From NIOZ-UU35 sp964344175 (GTDB lineage Bacteria > Chloroflexota > Anaerolineae > Anaerolineales > UBA11858): a stretch of DNA of 57,668 nucleotides. The stretch is from contig CAYFMI010000018.1 of assembly GCA_964344175.1 (NCBI GenBank), positions 1-57,668 of the forward strand, read 5' to 3'. The translations under genes and the position numbers were made by a program. The notes beneath the pieces were generated by a model. The model worked only from the letters and a program-made list of their open reading frames with translations, was not told the origin of the DNA and made no database searches. Shown here piece by piece: positions 23,498 to 31,809 of the stretch (the first letter of the stretch is position 1; every line of letters starts with the position of its first letter).

Positions 23498-24673
23498 ATG
23501 ACCAAATTTTTCAAGGAAGCCCAAGCATTATTTGAGTATACCCGTGATCTCAGGCGCGATTTTCATCGCCACCCCGAATTGGGGTTTCAAGAAGTTCGCA
23601 CTGCCGGCATCGTTGCCCGGGAGTTGAACACCCTGGATTTGGAAGTCACCAGTGGAATTGCAGAGACCGGTGTCGTCGCGATGATTGAAGGAGAGCAGCC
23701 TGGCCCGGTGGTGCTGTTACGTTTTGATATGGACGCCCTCCCCATTGAGGAAGAAACCGGTGCTGAATATGCCTCCCAAACCCCTGGGGTGATGCACGCC
23801 TGCGGGCACGATGGTCATACTGCCATCGGCCTGACCGTAGCAAAAATGCTTCACGCGCATCAAGACGAGATTGCAGGCACAGTCAAACTGGTCTTTCAAC
23901 CCGCAGAAGAAGGATTAGGAGGAGCTGAGCGCATGGTTGCTGAGGGCGTATTGCAAAATCCGCGTCCCGACTATTCGCTGGCCTTACACTTGTGGAATGA
24001 GAAACCCCTAGGCTGGGTGGCAATTGCCCCCGGCCCGGTAATGGCGGCTTCTGAGACTTTCTCTGTACGCATTTCTGGTAAGGGTGGGCATGGTGCTTTA
24101 CCACACCATTCCGTCGATCCTATTTTTTCTGCCGGGCAAATTATTACAGCCCTGCAAGGGATTGTTGCCCGCAATGTAGACCCAACCGAGACAGCCGTTG
24201 TCAGCGTCACGAACCTGCATGGCGGCTCAACCTTCAATGTCATCCCCCCTTATGTTGACCTTCAGGGCACAATTCGCACCTTCAAGCCCGAAATTCGCGA
24301 ACTGGTGCTGCGACGTTTTCGAGAAGTAGTTGAAGGCGTTGCAAAAGGGATGAACTGTGATGTCGAGATCGAAATGAAAGATATTACTTTGGCCGTGCAG
24401 AATGACCCCGGGGTAGTGGAACGCGTGCAAAAAGTGGCCGAAAGCCTATTCCCGGACACCCCGCTGATAAAAGAATTCCAGACGATGGGGTCGGAGGATA
24501 TGTCCTACATGATGGATGATATTCCTGGGTGCTACTTCATGGTTGGTTCGGCGAACCCGGAGCAGGGCCTCGACGCCAAACACCATCACCCCAAATTCGA
24601 CTTTGACGAAGATGCCTTGTCGCGCGCAGCCGCCCTGATGGCCGCCGCTGCGATGGATGTGCTGAAGATGTAA
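23498..24673 (+). CDS. M20-family amidohydrolase (N-acyl amino acid / hippurate hydrolase type)
   Basis: This 391-residue metallopeptidase-fold enzyme is of the M20D type. Metal-binding elements are MHACGHDGHTA (Cys and His ligands), QPAEEGLGGAERM with the catalytic Glu, ALHLWN and the late HHHPKFDFDE. The dimerisation domain lies between (GGHGALPHHSVDPI onward). Such enzymes hydrolyse N-acyl amino acids, hippurate or auxin conjugates in the cytoplasm. The frame extends upstream into the PSP1 gene, but the ATG at 23498 gives MTKFFKEAQALFEYTRDLRR, the normal N-terminus. The precise substrate is not predictable. Confidence 0.9.
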   Translation: MTKFFKEAQALFEYTRDLRRDFHRHPELGFQEVRTAGIVARELNTLDLEVTSGIAETGVVAMIEGEQPGPVVLLRFDMDALPIEEETGAEYASQTPGVMHACGHDGHTAIGLTVAKMLHAHQDEIAGTVKLVFQPAEEGLGGAERMVAEGVLQNPRPDYSLALHLWNEKPLGWVAIAPGPVMAASETFSVRISGKGGHGALPHHSVDPIFSAGQIITALQGIVARNVDPTETAVVSVTNLHGGSTFNVIPPYVDLQGTIRTFKPEIRELVLRRFREVVEGVAKGMNCDVEIEMKDITLAVQNDPGVVERVQKVAESLFPDTPLIKEFQTMGSEDMSYMMDDIPGCYFMVGSANPEQGLDAKHHHPKFDFDEDALSRAAALMAAAAMDVLKM

Positions 24674-24692
24674 TAGCCTGACAAGTTGATCT

Positions 24693-24730
24693 AAAAAGCC
24701 CGATTTCGCCGTAATGAAATCGGGCTTTTT
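24693..24730 (+). terminator. Rho-independent terminator after the amidohydrolase gene
   Basis: AAAAAGCCCGATTTC and GAAATCGGGCTTTTT form a perfect 15-bp stem with an eight-base loop. The A- and T-runs allow action in both directions. Confidence 0.92.
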
Positions 24731-24864
24731 GTTTAACCGAAGCAGATGCGCAGGCCGGTGCAGTTTTAGGATGACCGCACATTGCTTGACCTGCTGATGA
24801 GAGCGTGCTAAAATCCCCCTTGAATTATAAGATTAATCAGAGATATGGCAGGGTAGGTGTACTC

Positions 24865-25554
24865 ATGACGTATTGGCGCACTCCATCTGAATTCTTTGAG
24901 TATTTGGCGGCTAGCGAGAAAGATAACCCGCACGATGACCAGCTCCCGGCGATGAGCGCTCTGAGTAGCGAGTTAGATATTAGCGTGGCGCGTCTGCGCG
25001 AGCAATTGGAGGTCGCCAAAGCCCTGGGCTTTGTGGATGTACGCCCGCGCACCGGCATCCGACGTTTGCCGTATTCTTTCTTGCCGGCGGTGTGGCAGTC
25101 ACTTGCTTATGCCATTCAAAGTGACCGTGGCTATTTCGATTCGTTTTCAAAATTGCGTAAACATCTAGAAATGTGTTTTTGGTATGAAGCCGCAAGCGAA
25201 CTTACTGCGGATGACTTGCGTGCCTTGCAAGATTTAATGGATAGTGCCTGGAAAAAGTTGCGCGGTACACCTATCCGCATACCCCATGCCGAACATCGGG
25301 AATTTCATTTGACGATTTTTCGTCGCCTGGGGAATCCCTTTGTATTGGGAATTCTGGAAGCCTACTGGGAGGCATATGAGGCAGTCGGCTTGAACGTGTA
25401 TGCCGATTATGATTACCTGCAAGAGGTGTGGAATTACCATCAACAAATTGTTGATGCGATTCGCGAGCAGGATTTCGATGCCGGATACCAAGCCCTGGTG
25501 CAGCATACCGATTTGTTGTACCACCGCCCGGGAGCAGAAGCGCCCGAATGGTAA
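24865..25554 (+). CDS. GntR-family (FCD-like) transcriptional regulator
   Basis: This 229-residue protein has an N-terminal winged helix (ALSSELDISVARLREQLEVAKALG with the wing VDVRPRTGIRRLPYSF). A C-terminal helical FCD-like domain follows with HREFHLTIFRRLGNPFVLGILEAYWEAYE (quoted in part). It differs from the GntR protein at 163-792 in having an N-terminal MTYWRTPSEFFEYLAASEKD before the DNA-binding helix. ATG 24865 is preferred over upstream starts because it gives this N-terminus and has AGGTGT nearby. It precedes the korAB-type pair by 127 bases on the same strand and may control it; the effector is unknown. Confidence 0.85.
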   Translation: MTYWRTPSEFFEYLAASEKDNPHDDQLPAMSALSSELDISVARLREQLEVAKALGFVDVRPRTGIRRLPYSFLPAVWQSLAYAIQSDRGYFDSFSKLRKHLEMCFWYEAASELTADDLRALQDLMDSAWKKLRGTPIRIPHAEHREFHLTIFRRLGNPFVLGILEAYWEAYEAVGLNVYADYDYLQEVWNYHQQIVDAIREQDFDAGYQALVQHTDLLYHRPGAEAPEW

Positions 25555-25681
25555 TGCCAACTTCCCCCTAGGAAGTGCCTCCAATATTTATTAACGAGTG
25601 TCATTTTCAATCCTGTTGGGATATTCGAGAAGGTGACACCAAAAACATGTATTGACGAATTTTGCAGACTTGAGGAGTCGA

Positions 25682-27511
25682 ATGTCAACTCAACAATCCA
25701 ATCATCTATCAAGTAGCGCCCCAAGCAAACCGGTCGTGAACGATTTTTCGATCACGGTTGCCACCGTCAATGGATCAGGCAGCCAGACATCGAATGTGAC
25801 CTTGTTGCGCGCTTTCTTCAAGATGGGCATTCCTGTTTCGGGGAAAAACTTGTTCCCATCCAACATCCAGGGCTTGCCCACATGGTACACCATCCGAGTG
25901 AATAAGAATGGCTATATCGCCCGTAGCGATAAAACCGAAATCGTTGTGGCAGTCAATGCAGCAACCTTCGCCCAGGATCTGGCATCGGTAACCCCCGGTG
26001 GCGTTTTCCTTTATGCCGATAATATCAAGCAAGCGATTACGCGCGCTGACGTTGTATCTTATCCGATGCCGGTCGATCAATTGGCGCGCGAATCGGATGC
26101 CCCTAGTAATTTGCGCAACTATGTTGCCAATATGGTGTATGTTGGTGTGCTGGCACAAATGTTAGCAATTCACCCTGAAACGATTCGCGATGCGCTGGAT
26201 TTCCACTTCAAAGGGAAGCAGAAGCCCATTGACTTGAATTACAACGTAGTGCTGGCTGCCATGGAATGGGCAAAGGAAAATTTAGTCAAGACCGATCCGT
26301 TTCGCGTCGAGGAGATGGATGCTACGGATGGTTTCATCATGTCTAGCGGTAACACAGCGGGCGCATTGGGATCCATTTATGGCGGTGTTCAATTTGTCTC
26401 TTGGTATCCAATTACTCCGGCGACCAGCCTGCCAGAGGCGCTCAACCAGTATTTACCCATGTTGCGCAAAGACCCCGAAACCGGGAAGAATACCTTTGCG
26501 GTGGTTCAAGCGGAAGATGAGTTGGCTGCCATTGGGATGGCGGTCGGAGCCGGGTGGGGTGGTCTTCGCTCGATGACTTCGACCTCAGGGCCGGGTGTCA
26601 GCCTGATGGCCGAGTATGCCGGCCTGGCCTATTATGCTGAAGTTCCCCTTGTAATTTGGGATATCCAACGTATGGGGCCGAGTACGGGGTTGCCGACGCG
26701 CACATCTCAAGGTGATGTTAATTTAACCTATTTCCTGGGCCACGGTGATACGCAGCATATTGTCTTACTGCCCGGTTCGGTGAACGAGTGCTTTGAGTTG
26801 GGGTGGAAAGCGCTTGATCTGGCCGAGCAGCTTCAGACACTTGTGTTTGTATTAAGTGATTTAGATCTGGGGATGAATCAGTGGATGACCCCGCCCTTCG
26901 AATACCCTGATACGCCGATTGAACGCGGCAAGATCATATGGGAAGATGAGCTAGACAAACTTGAGAAATGGGGCCGCTACCTCGATATTGATGGTGATGG
27001 TGTTGCTTATCGCACGGTTCCTGGCAATCGTCATTCCAGAAGCGCGTATTTCACGCGCGGCACCGGCCATGACGAATATGCCAATTATAGCGAGGATCCT
27101 GATGAGTGGGTGGCCGGTATGGAGCGGCTGGCGAAGAAGTTTGAACTTGCGCGCACACTGGTTCCCAAAGCAGAAATTCACATATCGGAGGGAGCGAAGG
27201 TTGGAGTGATTGCCTTTGGCTCCACGGATCCCGCCGTGCTGGAGGCTCGCGATTATTTAGCCGATGAAAATATCCCGGTTGATTACTTGCGCCTGCGGGC
27301 TTTGCCCATTGATGATGAAGTGCGCTCATTTATTCGCGAGCACGAGCGGATTTATGTCATTGAGATGAATCGCGACGGCCAGTTGCATCAAATTCTCTCG
27401 CTGGAAGCGCCCGAAAAAGCCACCAGCATGATCTCGTTAACCCATAATGATGGTTTGCCATTGACGGCTGCCTGGGTGATGTCGGCAATATTGCAAGAGG
27501 AGCAAAAATAA
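25682..27511 (+). CDS. 2-oxoacid:ferredoxin oxidoreductase, fused gamma-alpha subunit
   Basis: This 609-residue protein fuses a gamma domain (about residues 20-200, with NGSGSQTSNVTLLRAFFKMG and LFPSNIQGLPTWYTIRV) to an alpha domain with YPITPATSLPEALNQYLP, AEDELAAIGMAVGAGWGGLR and TSTSGPGVSLMAEYAGLAY. It oxidatively decarboxylates a 2-oxoacid with CoA and reduces ferredoxin, together with the beta subunit that follows. This two-gene type is often annotated as 2-oxoglutarate:ferredoxin oxidoreductase, but pyruvate or branched-chain 2-oxoacids cannot be excluded. The chosen start (25682) has GAGGAG; the frame extends to 25652. It is distinct from the four-gene enzyme at 41274-44483. Confidence 0.92.
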   Translation: MSTQQSNHLSSSAPSKPVVNDFSITVATVNGSGSQTSNVTLLRAFFKMGIPVSGKNLFPSNIQGLPTWYTIRVNKNGYIARSDKTEIVVAVNAATFAQDLASVTPGGVFLYADNIKQAITRADVVSYPMPVDQLARESDAPSNLRNYVANMVYVGVLAQMLAIHPETIRDALDFHFKGKQKPIDLNYNVVLAAMEWAKENLVKTDPFRVEEMDATDGFIMSSGNTAGALGSIYGGVQFVSWYPITPATSLPEALNQYLPMLRKDPETGKNTFAVVQAEDELAAIGMAVGAGWGGLRSMTSTSGPGVSLMAEYAGLAYYAEVPLVIWDIQRMGPSTGLPTRTSQGDVNLTYFLGHGDTQHIVLLPGSVNECFELGWKALDLAEQLQTLVFVLSDLDLGMNQWMTPPFEYPDTPIERGKIIWEDELDKLEKWGRYLDIDGDGVAYRTVPGNRHSRSAYFTRGTGHDEYANYSEDPDEWVAGMERLAKKFELARTLVPKAEIHISEGAKVGVIAFGSTDPAVLEARDYLADENIPVDYLRLRALPIDDEVRSFIREHERIYVIEMNRDGQLHQILSLEAPEKATSMISLTHNDGLPLTAAWVMSAILQEEQK

Positions 27512-27512
27512 G

Positions 27513-28538
27513 ATGGCTACACCGAAAGTAAATCTCGTTAATATGTCGAAAACAGATTACCGCGGTGCGACCACAACGCTTTGTCAGGGATGTGGTCACA
27601 ATTCGATTACCAGCCAGATCATTTCAGCTTGTTATGAGTTGAATATCGTGCCGGAGGACATTGTAAAATTCAGTGGTATTGGCTGCTCCAGCAAAGCTCC
27701 AACGTATTTCTTAGATCGCTCCTTTGGGTTCAATGGGCTGCATGGGCGCATGCCTTCGCTGGCTACGGGGGCGCTGTTTGCCGATACATCACTCACTGGA
27801 ATTGCGATGAGCGGTGATGGCGATACGGTCAGCATTGGTATGGGGCAATTCAAGCACGTGATGCGCCGTAACTTGCCATTGGTTTACATTGTTGCTAATA
27901 ACGGTGTTTATGGTCTTACCAAAGGGCAATTCTCGGCTACGGCTGAGGAAGGGTTGGCACTCAAAGGCCAGGGGCAGAATCCCTATATGCCCATTGATAT
28001 TGTTTGGGAGGCTGTCGTAGGTCGGGCAACATTTGTGGCGCGCTCCTTTGCCGGGGATCCAAAACAAGTGCGCGAATTGCTTAAAGCAGCTCTGAGTCAT
28101 CGCGGTATTGCCGTGCTGGACATTATCAGCCCTTGTGTGACATTCAATAACTCGGATGATGCGCATCATTCTTACGCCTGGGGCCGCAATCACGAAGTAG
28201 CCTTACACGATCTTTCTTATGTACCCATGGCAGAAGAAATTATGGTGGATTACGATGAAGGCGAAGCCAAGGAAGTAGCCATGCACGATGGCTCGCGCAT
28301 TATGTTACGAAAACTGGAATCGGATTATGATCCCACCGATCGCTCGACAATTCTATGTATGCTTGAAGAAGCCAACCGCCGCCAGGAGTTGATTACCGGT
28401 CTGATATATATCGATACCGAACAGGGTTCCTTGTTCGATATGTACAATTTGCCTGATGGCCCCCTAAACCGACTACCGGCTGATCGCATTCGCCCAAACC
28501 CCACCACGTTGGAAAAGATCAATGCAATGATGTTTTAG
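27513..28538 (+). CDS. 2-oxoacid:ferredoxin oxidoreductase, beta subunit
   Basis: This 341-residue thiamine-diphosphate subunit has CQGCGHNSI at about residue 27. The TPP-binding GDGDTVSIGMGQFKHVMRRN and VANNGVYGLTKGQFS follow, and further on SPCVTFNN. It starts one base after the alpha stop, with GAGGAG in the end of the alpha gene. It forms the catalytic partner of the fused gamma-alpha protein. The C-terminal about 60 residues (MLEEANRRQELITGLIYID onward) are a family extension often found in this two-subunit type. Confidence 0.92.
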   Translation: MATPKVNLVNMSKTDYRGATTTLCQGCGHNSITSQIISACYELNIVPEDIVKFSGIGCSSKAPTYFLDRSFGFNGLHGRMPSLATGALFADTSLTGIAMSGDGDTVSIGMGQFKHVMRRNLPLVYIVANNGVYGLTKGQFSATAEEGLALKGQGQNPYMPIDIVWEAVVGRATFVARSFAGDPKQVRELLKAALSHRGIAVLDIISPCVTFNNSDDAHHSYAWGRNHEVALHDLSYVPMAEEIMVDYDEGEAKEVAMHDGSRIMLRKLESDYDPTDRSTILCMLEEANRRQELITGLIYIDTEQGSLFDMYNLPDGPLNRLPADRIRPNPTTLEKINAMMF

Positions 28539-28562
28539 ACTGTTGGGTGGTTTTTTGTCTAC

Positions 28563-28610
28563 AAAAAGGGATGTTAGCCCCTCTCTATGGGCACAACATC
28601 CCTTTTTTTT
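28563..28610 (+). terminator. Terminator of the two-subunit oxidoreductase operon
   Basis: AAAAAGGGATGTT (28563-28575) pairs with AACATCCCTTTTT (28595-28607), with an inner GCCC/GGGC, followed by more T. Confidence 0.92.
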
Positions 28611-28768
28611 GATAGCCCCTTACAGGATTGTTAGATAGTCCTTAATTCCTATTCTTCTTTCAGTTTCCTTTGAGATAATTTTTTATGAAGCCCGCAAAGG
28701 GTGTTGTTCTGCATTAAGTCGGAAAACGCAGAACTTTCGTCGGTAACTTTGTAGCAAAGGCGGTTGTG

Positions 28769-28978
28769 ATGATAAGACAGATTACTTATATGCTGGAGAA
28801 TATTTTAAACACATTTGACGAGGTGCTTGAGGCGGCTTTGGTTTGTGAAACGCGCGAAAATTTTGAGCAGGTGATGAAATCTCGGCGGTGCCAGCGAAAG
28901 CGTCAAAACGGCAGGAGAAAACGTACATCTACCGGAATAGGTTCATTGATCTCTCCCAACACAGAGCCTGTTCGATAG
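28769..28978 (+). CDS. Possible small hypothetical protein (69 residues)
   Basis: A short frame begins MIRQITYMLENILNTFDEVLEAALVCETREN (quoted in two parts: first helix about residues 1-20, then LEAALVCETRENFEQVMKSR) and ends in a very basic tail. AAAGGCGG precedes the ATG. It lies alone between two terminators (28563-28610 and 29001-29035). No family was recognised, and the composition change after residue 32 suggests either a remnant or a chance frame. The remaining sequence between 28611 and 28768 shows nothing else. Confidence 0.25.
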   Translation: MIRQITYMLENILNTFDEVLEAALVCETRENFEQVMKSRRCQRKRQNGRRKRTSTGIGSLISPNTEPVR

Positions 28979-29000
28979 GTAATTACACCCCTTCGCGTAC

Positions 29001-29035
29001 AAAAAACGCATGAGGCATTGTCTTATGCGTTTTTT
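29001..29035. terminator. Bidirectional terminator
   Basis: AAAAAACGCAT (29001-29011) and ATGCGTTTTTT (29025-29035) form a stem extended by CGTA/TACG. It ends just before the truncated regulator gene on the minus strand and can serve both strands. Confidence 0.85.
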
Positions 29036-29038
29036 ACG

Positions 29039-29392
29039 TTAGCGCAGTTCTGGCATTTGCCAGGGAATGCGCCAATACAACCCGCCGCCTCCCTGTCGCT
29101 CCATAAGACCATTGTTGATGAATTCTCTGCGCAAGCCAGATGTATCGGAGTGGTGGCGCAAGATAATTTCATTATCGTTTGCCAGGGCGACAACTCTTTC
29201 CTGTGACAAAGCGCTAAAAACGTCTCTGCTCATGATGTGTAAATTATCCACATCCAGGCGGTGAAGATGGTCGTTGCCGTCAGTGCGCATGGCGACCAGG
29301 CCTATCTTTTTGAGGGCATTGAGATGGTGCGAAACGGTGGGCGCTTTTAGCTCCAATGTGGGCAGGTGCGCGGGAAAGTCCGTTATTGACAA
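29039..29392 (-). pseudogene. Truncated ArsR-DUF2087-type regulator
   Basis: The frame (117 residues from a TTG at 29392) begins inside a winged helix: the segment APTVSHHLNALKKIGLVAMRTDG is the recognition helix and wing of an ArsR protein, but the two preceding helices are missing. The C-terminal half (HHSDTSGLRREFINNGLMER then YWRIPW) resembles the DUF2087 domain, also shortened. There is no ribosome binding site, and the TTG lies directly against the terminator 29391-29432. Loss of the 5' part of the gene is the simplest reading; a short functional dominant-negative form is possible but unsupported. Confidence 0.6.
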
Positions 29393-29432
29393 AAAAGACC
29401 GTAAGCAGCGTTCTTGTGCTTACGGTCTTTTT
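29391..29432. terminator. Terminator after the 56-residue gene
   Basis: AAAAAAGACCGTAAGCA (29391-29407) pairs with TGCTTACGGTCTTTTT (29417-29432). On the minus strand it ends the ArsR/small-protein operon. Confidence 0.9.
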
Positions 29433-29452
29433 GGGGTAGTTTTCTCGCTGTT

Positions 29453-29623
29453 CTAGTTTTCGATATGCAAATGCACAACGATTTCTGTGCTGTGGTCTTC
29501 GAGATCATCGAGGGCATCGCCGGGGCTTTCGATGTGGATGGCCTCGATGATGTCTACGGCCTCGGGGACAGTAATCACTCCTTCGTCAACTAAATCGAGG
29601 ATCAACAAGCGGTCTTTCAACAC
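29453..29623 (-). CDS. Small SHOCT-like protein (56 residues)
   Basis: A GTG start at 29623 with TAGGAG seven bases upstream opens a 56-codon frame. It translates to MLKDRLLILDLVDEGVITVP, then EAVDIIEAIHIESPGDALDD, then an acidic LEDHSTEIVVHLHIEN. The pattern of a helix, EGVITVPEAVDIIEAI and an acidic end is like the SHOCT-like N-terminal unit of YvlB/DUF4097 and DUF2089 proteins (EGKIT-x-EEA-x-ELLEAL). It starts 11 bases after the ArsR-type gene and shares its terminator, so it is very likely co-expressed. In related systems such units mediate oligomerisation or act with a regulator. Function here is unknown. Confidence 0.7.
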   Translation of the reverse strand: MLKDRLLILDLVDEGVITVPEAVDIIEAIHIESPGDALDDLEDHSTEIVVHLHIEN

Positions 29624-29634
29624 CTTTCACTCTC

Positions 29635-30726
29635 CTAGTGTTCTAAAAATCGTATCAGGGCGTCGGCAGTATTGTGGACGCGATCATAATTGATGCGATA
29701 ATGTTTGACGCCTTCGAGCCGCCGTTGGTGTAAATAACCCGTTGCAAAAAGTTGTTGAATATGTCGCGACGTGGCGGACTGGGTCAAATCAAGTTGGGTT
29801 TGAATCTCATTGGCATTTTGTTCACCTTCTGTATTGAGTAGTTCTAAAATCCGTAAGCGAGTGTCATTGGATAATGCAGCCATACGCATGAGTAATTCGG
29901 AGCGGGTCAAAGATGGCGATGAAATATTGGCTCCATCAGGAATATGAGCGCGCATCACCAACCAAACTGTAGATTCACTTTTGTCTATTGTCATTAAGAA
30001 TGGCCCGATATGCGCGGAGGGGATCATGACAATTTGCTCTATGGTGGCGATCCAATGTCCCCAAATCTGCGGCATTTGGTCCCGCCCGGTGATGCGACGA
30101 AGCGCATCTTCAGTGGACATCCCAGAAAAATCGAGTGTCTCGAAGGCTGCGATCGAATCAGTCAGCATGGATTGAATGCGTTCCCATTCGGGCCGTAGGT
30201 ATTCGCCCCACATCCATTGCAGGTGGGTGACCAGGGTCTCTTGTAATAGCGCCGGGTTGCTCAAAAGGCGGTGTTCTTCGGCATGGAATTCGCAATCACA
30301 GCGATGACCTTTTTTCTCATAGACCTGTTCATAAATTGACACATAAGCCTCTGCATCGGCAAGTAGTGCTTCGGGGGTTGGTAGATCATCAACAGAGACG
30401 CCGATGTATCCCGCAGAAGCCTTCAAGAAATCGTCTACTAGCTCATCGCGTATGTTGAGAGGCTCCCGGCTTTGAAGATGGGCTAGCCAGGAGGGGAAGC
30501 TTGCCCAATTTGTTTCTTCGAGCAAGCGGGAAGCCAGAGTGGTGACCAGTTTATTTGTGCGAAGTTGGGCGGGTGTAAGTTCGTTGACCGTTTGCGTGAT
30601 CCAATCGGTGATCTCGCTTTTGTCTTCGTTAAGCAGAAATAAACTGCACAACATATTGTGTACGGGAGCCGTTGAAAATTGAAACAAGGCTGTCTTTTGG
30701 GGGGCGATCAATTCTAGATTTGCCAT
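29635..30726 (-). CDS. ArsR-type regulator with large N-terminal domain
   Basis: This 363-residue protein has its winged helix at the C-terminus (about residues 275-355: LMRMAALSNDTRLRILELLNTEGEQ, ANEIQTQLDLTQSATSRHIQQL and the wing RRLEGVKHYRIN, quoted in parts). The N-terminal about 270 residues are mostly helical, with the cysteine/histidine cluster GHRCDCEFHAEEH that might bind metal. This arrangement (sensor first, ArsR helix last) occurs in DUF5937-like regulators. The ATG at 30726 is poorly preceded. Two ACCCG-N6-CGGGT-like sites lie upstream (30759-30774 and 30831-30846) between this gene and the isoprenoid genes. Confidence 0.85.
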   Translation of the reverse strand: MANLELIAPQKTALFQFSTAPVHNMLCSLFLLNEDKSEITDWITQTVNELTPAQLRTNKLVTTLASRLLEETNWASFPSWLAHLQSREPLNIRDELVDDFLKASAGYIGVSVDDLPTPEALLADAEAYVSIYEQVYEKKGHRCDCEFHAEEHRLLSNPALLQETLVTHLQWMWGEYLRPEWERIQSMLTDSIAAFETLDFSGMSTEDALRRITGRDQMPQIWGHWIATIEQIVMIPSAHIGPFLMTIDKSESTVWLVMRAHIPDGANISSPSLTRSELLMRMAALSNDTRLRILELLNTEGEQNANEIQTQLDLTQSATSRHIQQLFATGYLHQRRLEGVKHYRINYDRVHNTADALIRFLEH

Positions 30727-30758
30727 AATAGCACTCCTGCTTACACTTTACTCGATGT

Positions 30759-30774
30759 ACCCGCTAAAACGGGT
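30759..30774. promoter_or_regulatory. Palindromic site ACCCG-CTAAAA-CGGGT, copy 1
   Basis: This is a perfect 16-base palindrome with a six-base centre, 33 bases upstream of the ArsR-type start. It has a near copy 72 bases away. It is a likely autoregulatory operator of the ArsR-type protein. Confidence 0.55.
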
Positions 30775-30830
30775 TTGATGAATGAATGGTAGCATAGTTT
30801 GGCGCGTGAGTCAAGATATTTATGCGATTT

Positions 30831-30846
30831 ACCCGTTTTTGTGGGT
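30831..30846. promoter_or_regulatory. Palindromic site ACCCG-TTTTTG-TGGGT, copy 2
   Basis: It has the same size and spacing as 30759-30774 with one mismatch in the right arm. It lies between the divergent ArsR-type and squalene/phytoene-synthase genes, so both could be controlled. Confidence 0.45.
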
Positions 30847-30972
30847 TCGGAATGACTTATGTACCACAACCGATTTTCACATCGGGGGTTATAATGAACG
30901 CTTGTTGGAAAGTAACCACATATGCGCAGCGGAACGCGCGTGAAAAGATCTTTTTTGAATTGAGGCTGAACA

Positions 30973-31800
30973 ATGACCGTATATCAAGAAGCCATGGATA
31001 CCCTCAAGCTTACCAGTCGGACTTTTTATCTACCAATTATTCGTTTGCCCCGAGGATTACAGGAGGCGGTTGCGTCTGGTTATCTTTGCCTGCGCGCCAT
31101 CGACGAAGTAGAAGATCACCCCGATTTAGATGGTTCGCTAAAGGCGAAAATACTTCACACAATCAGCTCGATTTTGCAAGCGCAAACCTCCGAAGAAACA
31201 TTTGCGCATCATGATCTCGAAGCAGCGCTGAGAGAATTTCGCGATGTGCTGCCCGAAGTTACCCTGCGCGTTGGCGAGTGGGCTTGTCACGCTCCGAAAT
31301 TCATCGCCCCCCGTGTATGGGAAGCTACGGCGGCGATGGCCGACCGCATGGCGCATTGGGCGGTTTCGGGTTGGAAAGTATTCACCGAGGCAGATCTTAA
31401 TCGATATACTTATGGTGTAGCAGGGGCAGTGGGGCTGTTGCTTTGCGATTTATGGGCCTGGTTCGAAAAAGTGCAGATCGACCGCAGCTTTGCCATTCAG
31501 TTCGGACGCGGGCTGCAAACGGTAAACATTCTGCGCAACCGCAGTGAAGATTTGGAGCGGGGAGTGGATTTCTTTCCTCAAGGGTGGGATGAAGAGCGCA
31601 TGACCGCTTACGCCCGAAAAAACTTGGATAGTTTCAGTCATTACTCCCAATCTTTGCCAAAGACATCCTTTATGAGTTTTGTTGCCATCCCGCGGGCGCT
31701 GGCGTACGCCACATTGGACGTGTTGGTAAAAGGTGATGTTAAATTATCCCGCCCCGCAGTGATGGAAATCATTCAGCAGCTTGATGGTGGCCTGGGATAA
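30973..31800 (+). CDS. Squalene/phytoene synthase family protein
   Basis: This 275-residue trans-isoprenyl diphosphate head-to-head synthase has the first Asp-rich motif CLRAIDEVEDHPDLDG at about residues 36-51. The second appears as TVNILRNRSEDLERGVDFFP (about 180-200), where the Asp residues of the usual DxxxD are partly replaced (NRSED). It condenses two prenyl diphosphates (farnesyl or geranylgeranyl) to squalene, phytoene or a related product. It is shorter than plant and most bacterial CrtB proteins. The geranylgeranyl-reductase-type gene follows after nine bases, so the two probably act in one lipid or carotenoid pathway. Product specificity cannot be read from the sequence. Confidence 0.88.
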   Translation: MTVYQEAMDTLKLTSRTFYLPIIRLPRGLQEAVASGYLCLRAIDEVEDHPDLDGSLKAKILHTISSILQAQTSEETFAHHDLEAALREFRDVLPEVTLRVGEWACHAPKFIAPRVWEATAAMADRMAHWAVSGWKVFTEADLNRYTYGVAGAVGLLLCDLWAWFEKVQIDRSFAIQFGRGLQTVNILRNRSEDLERGVDFFPQGWDEERMTAYARKNLDSFSHYSQSLPKTSFMSFVAIPRALAYATLDVLVKGDVKLSRPAVMEIIQQLDGGLG

Positions 31801-31809
31801 TTCCGTAGC

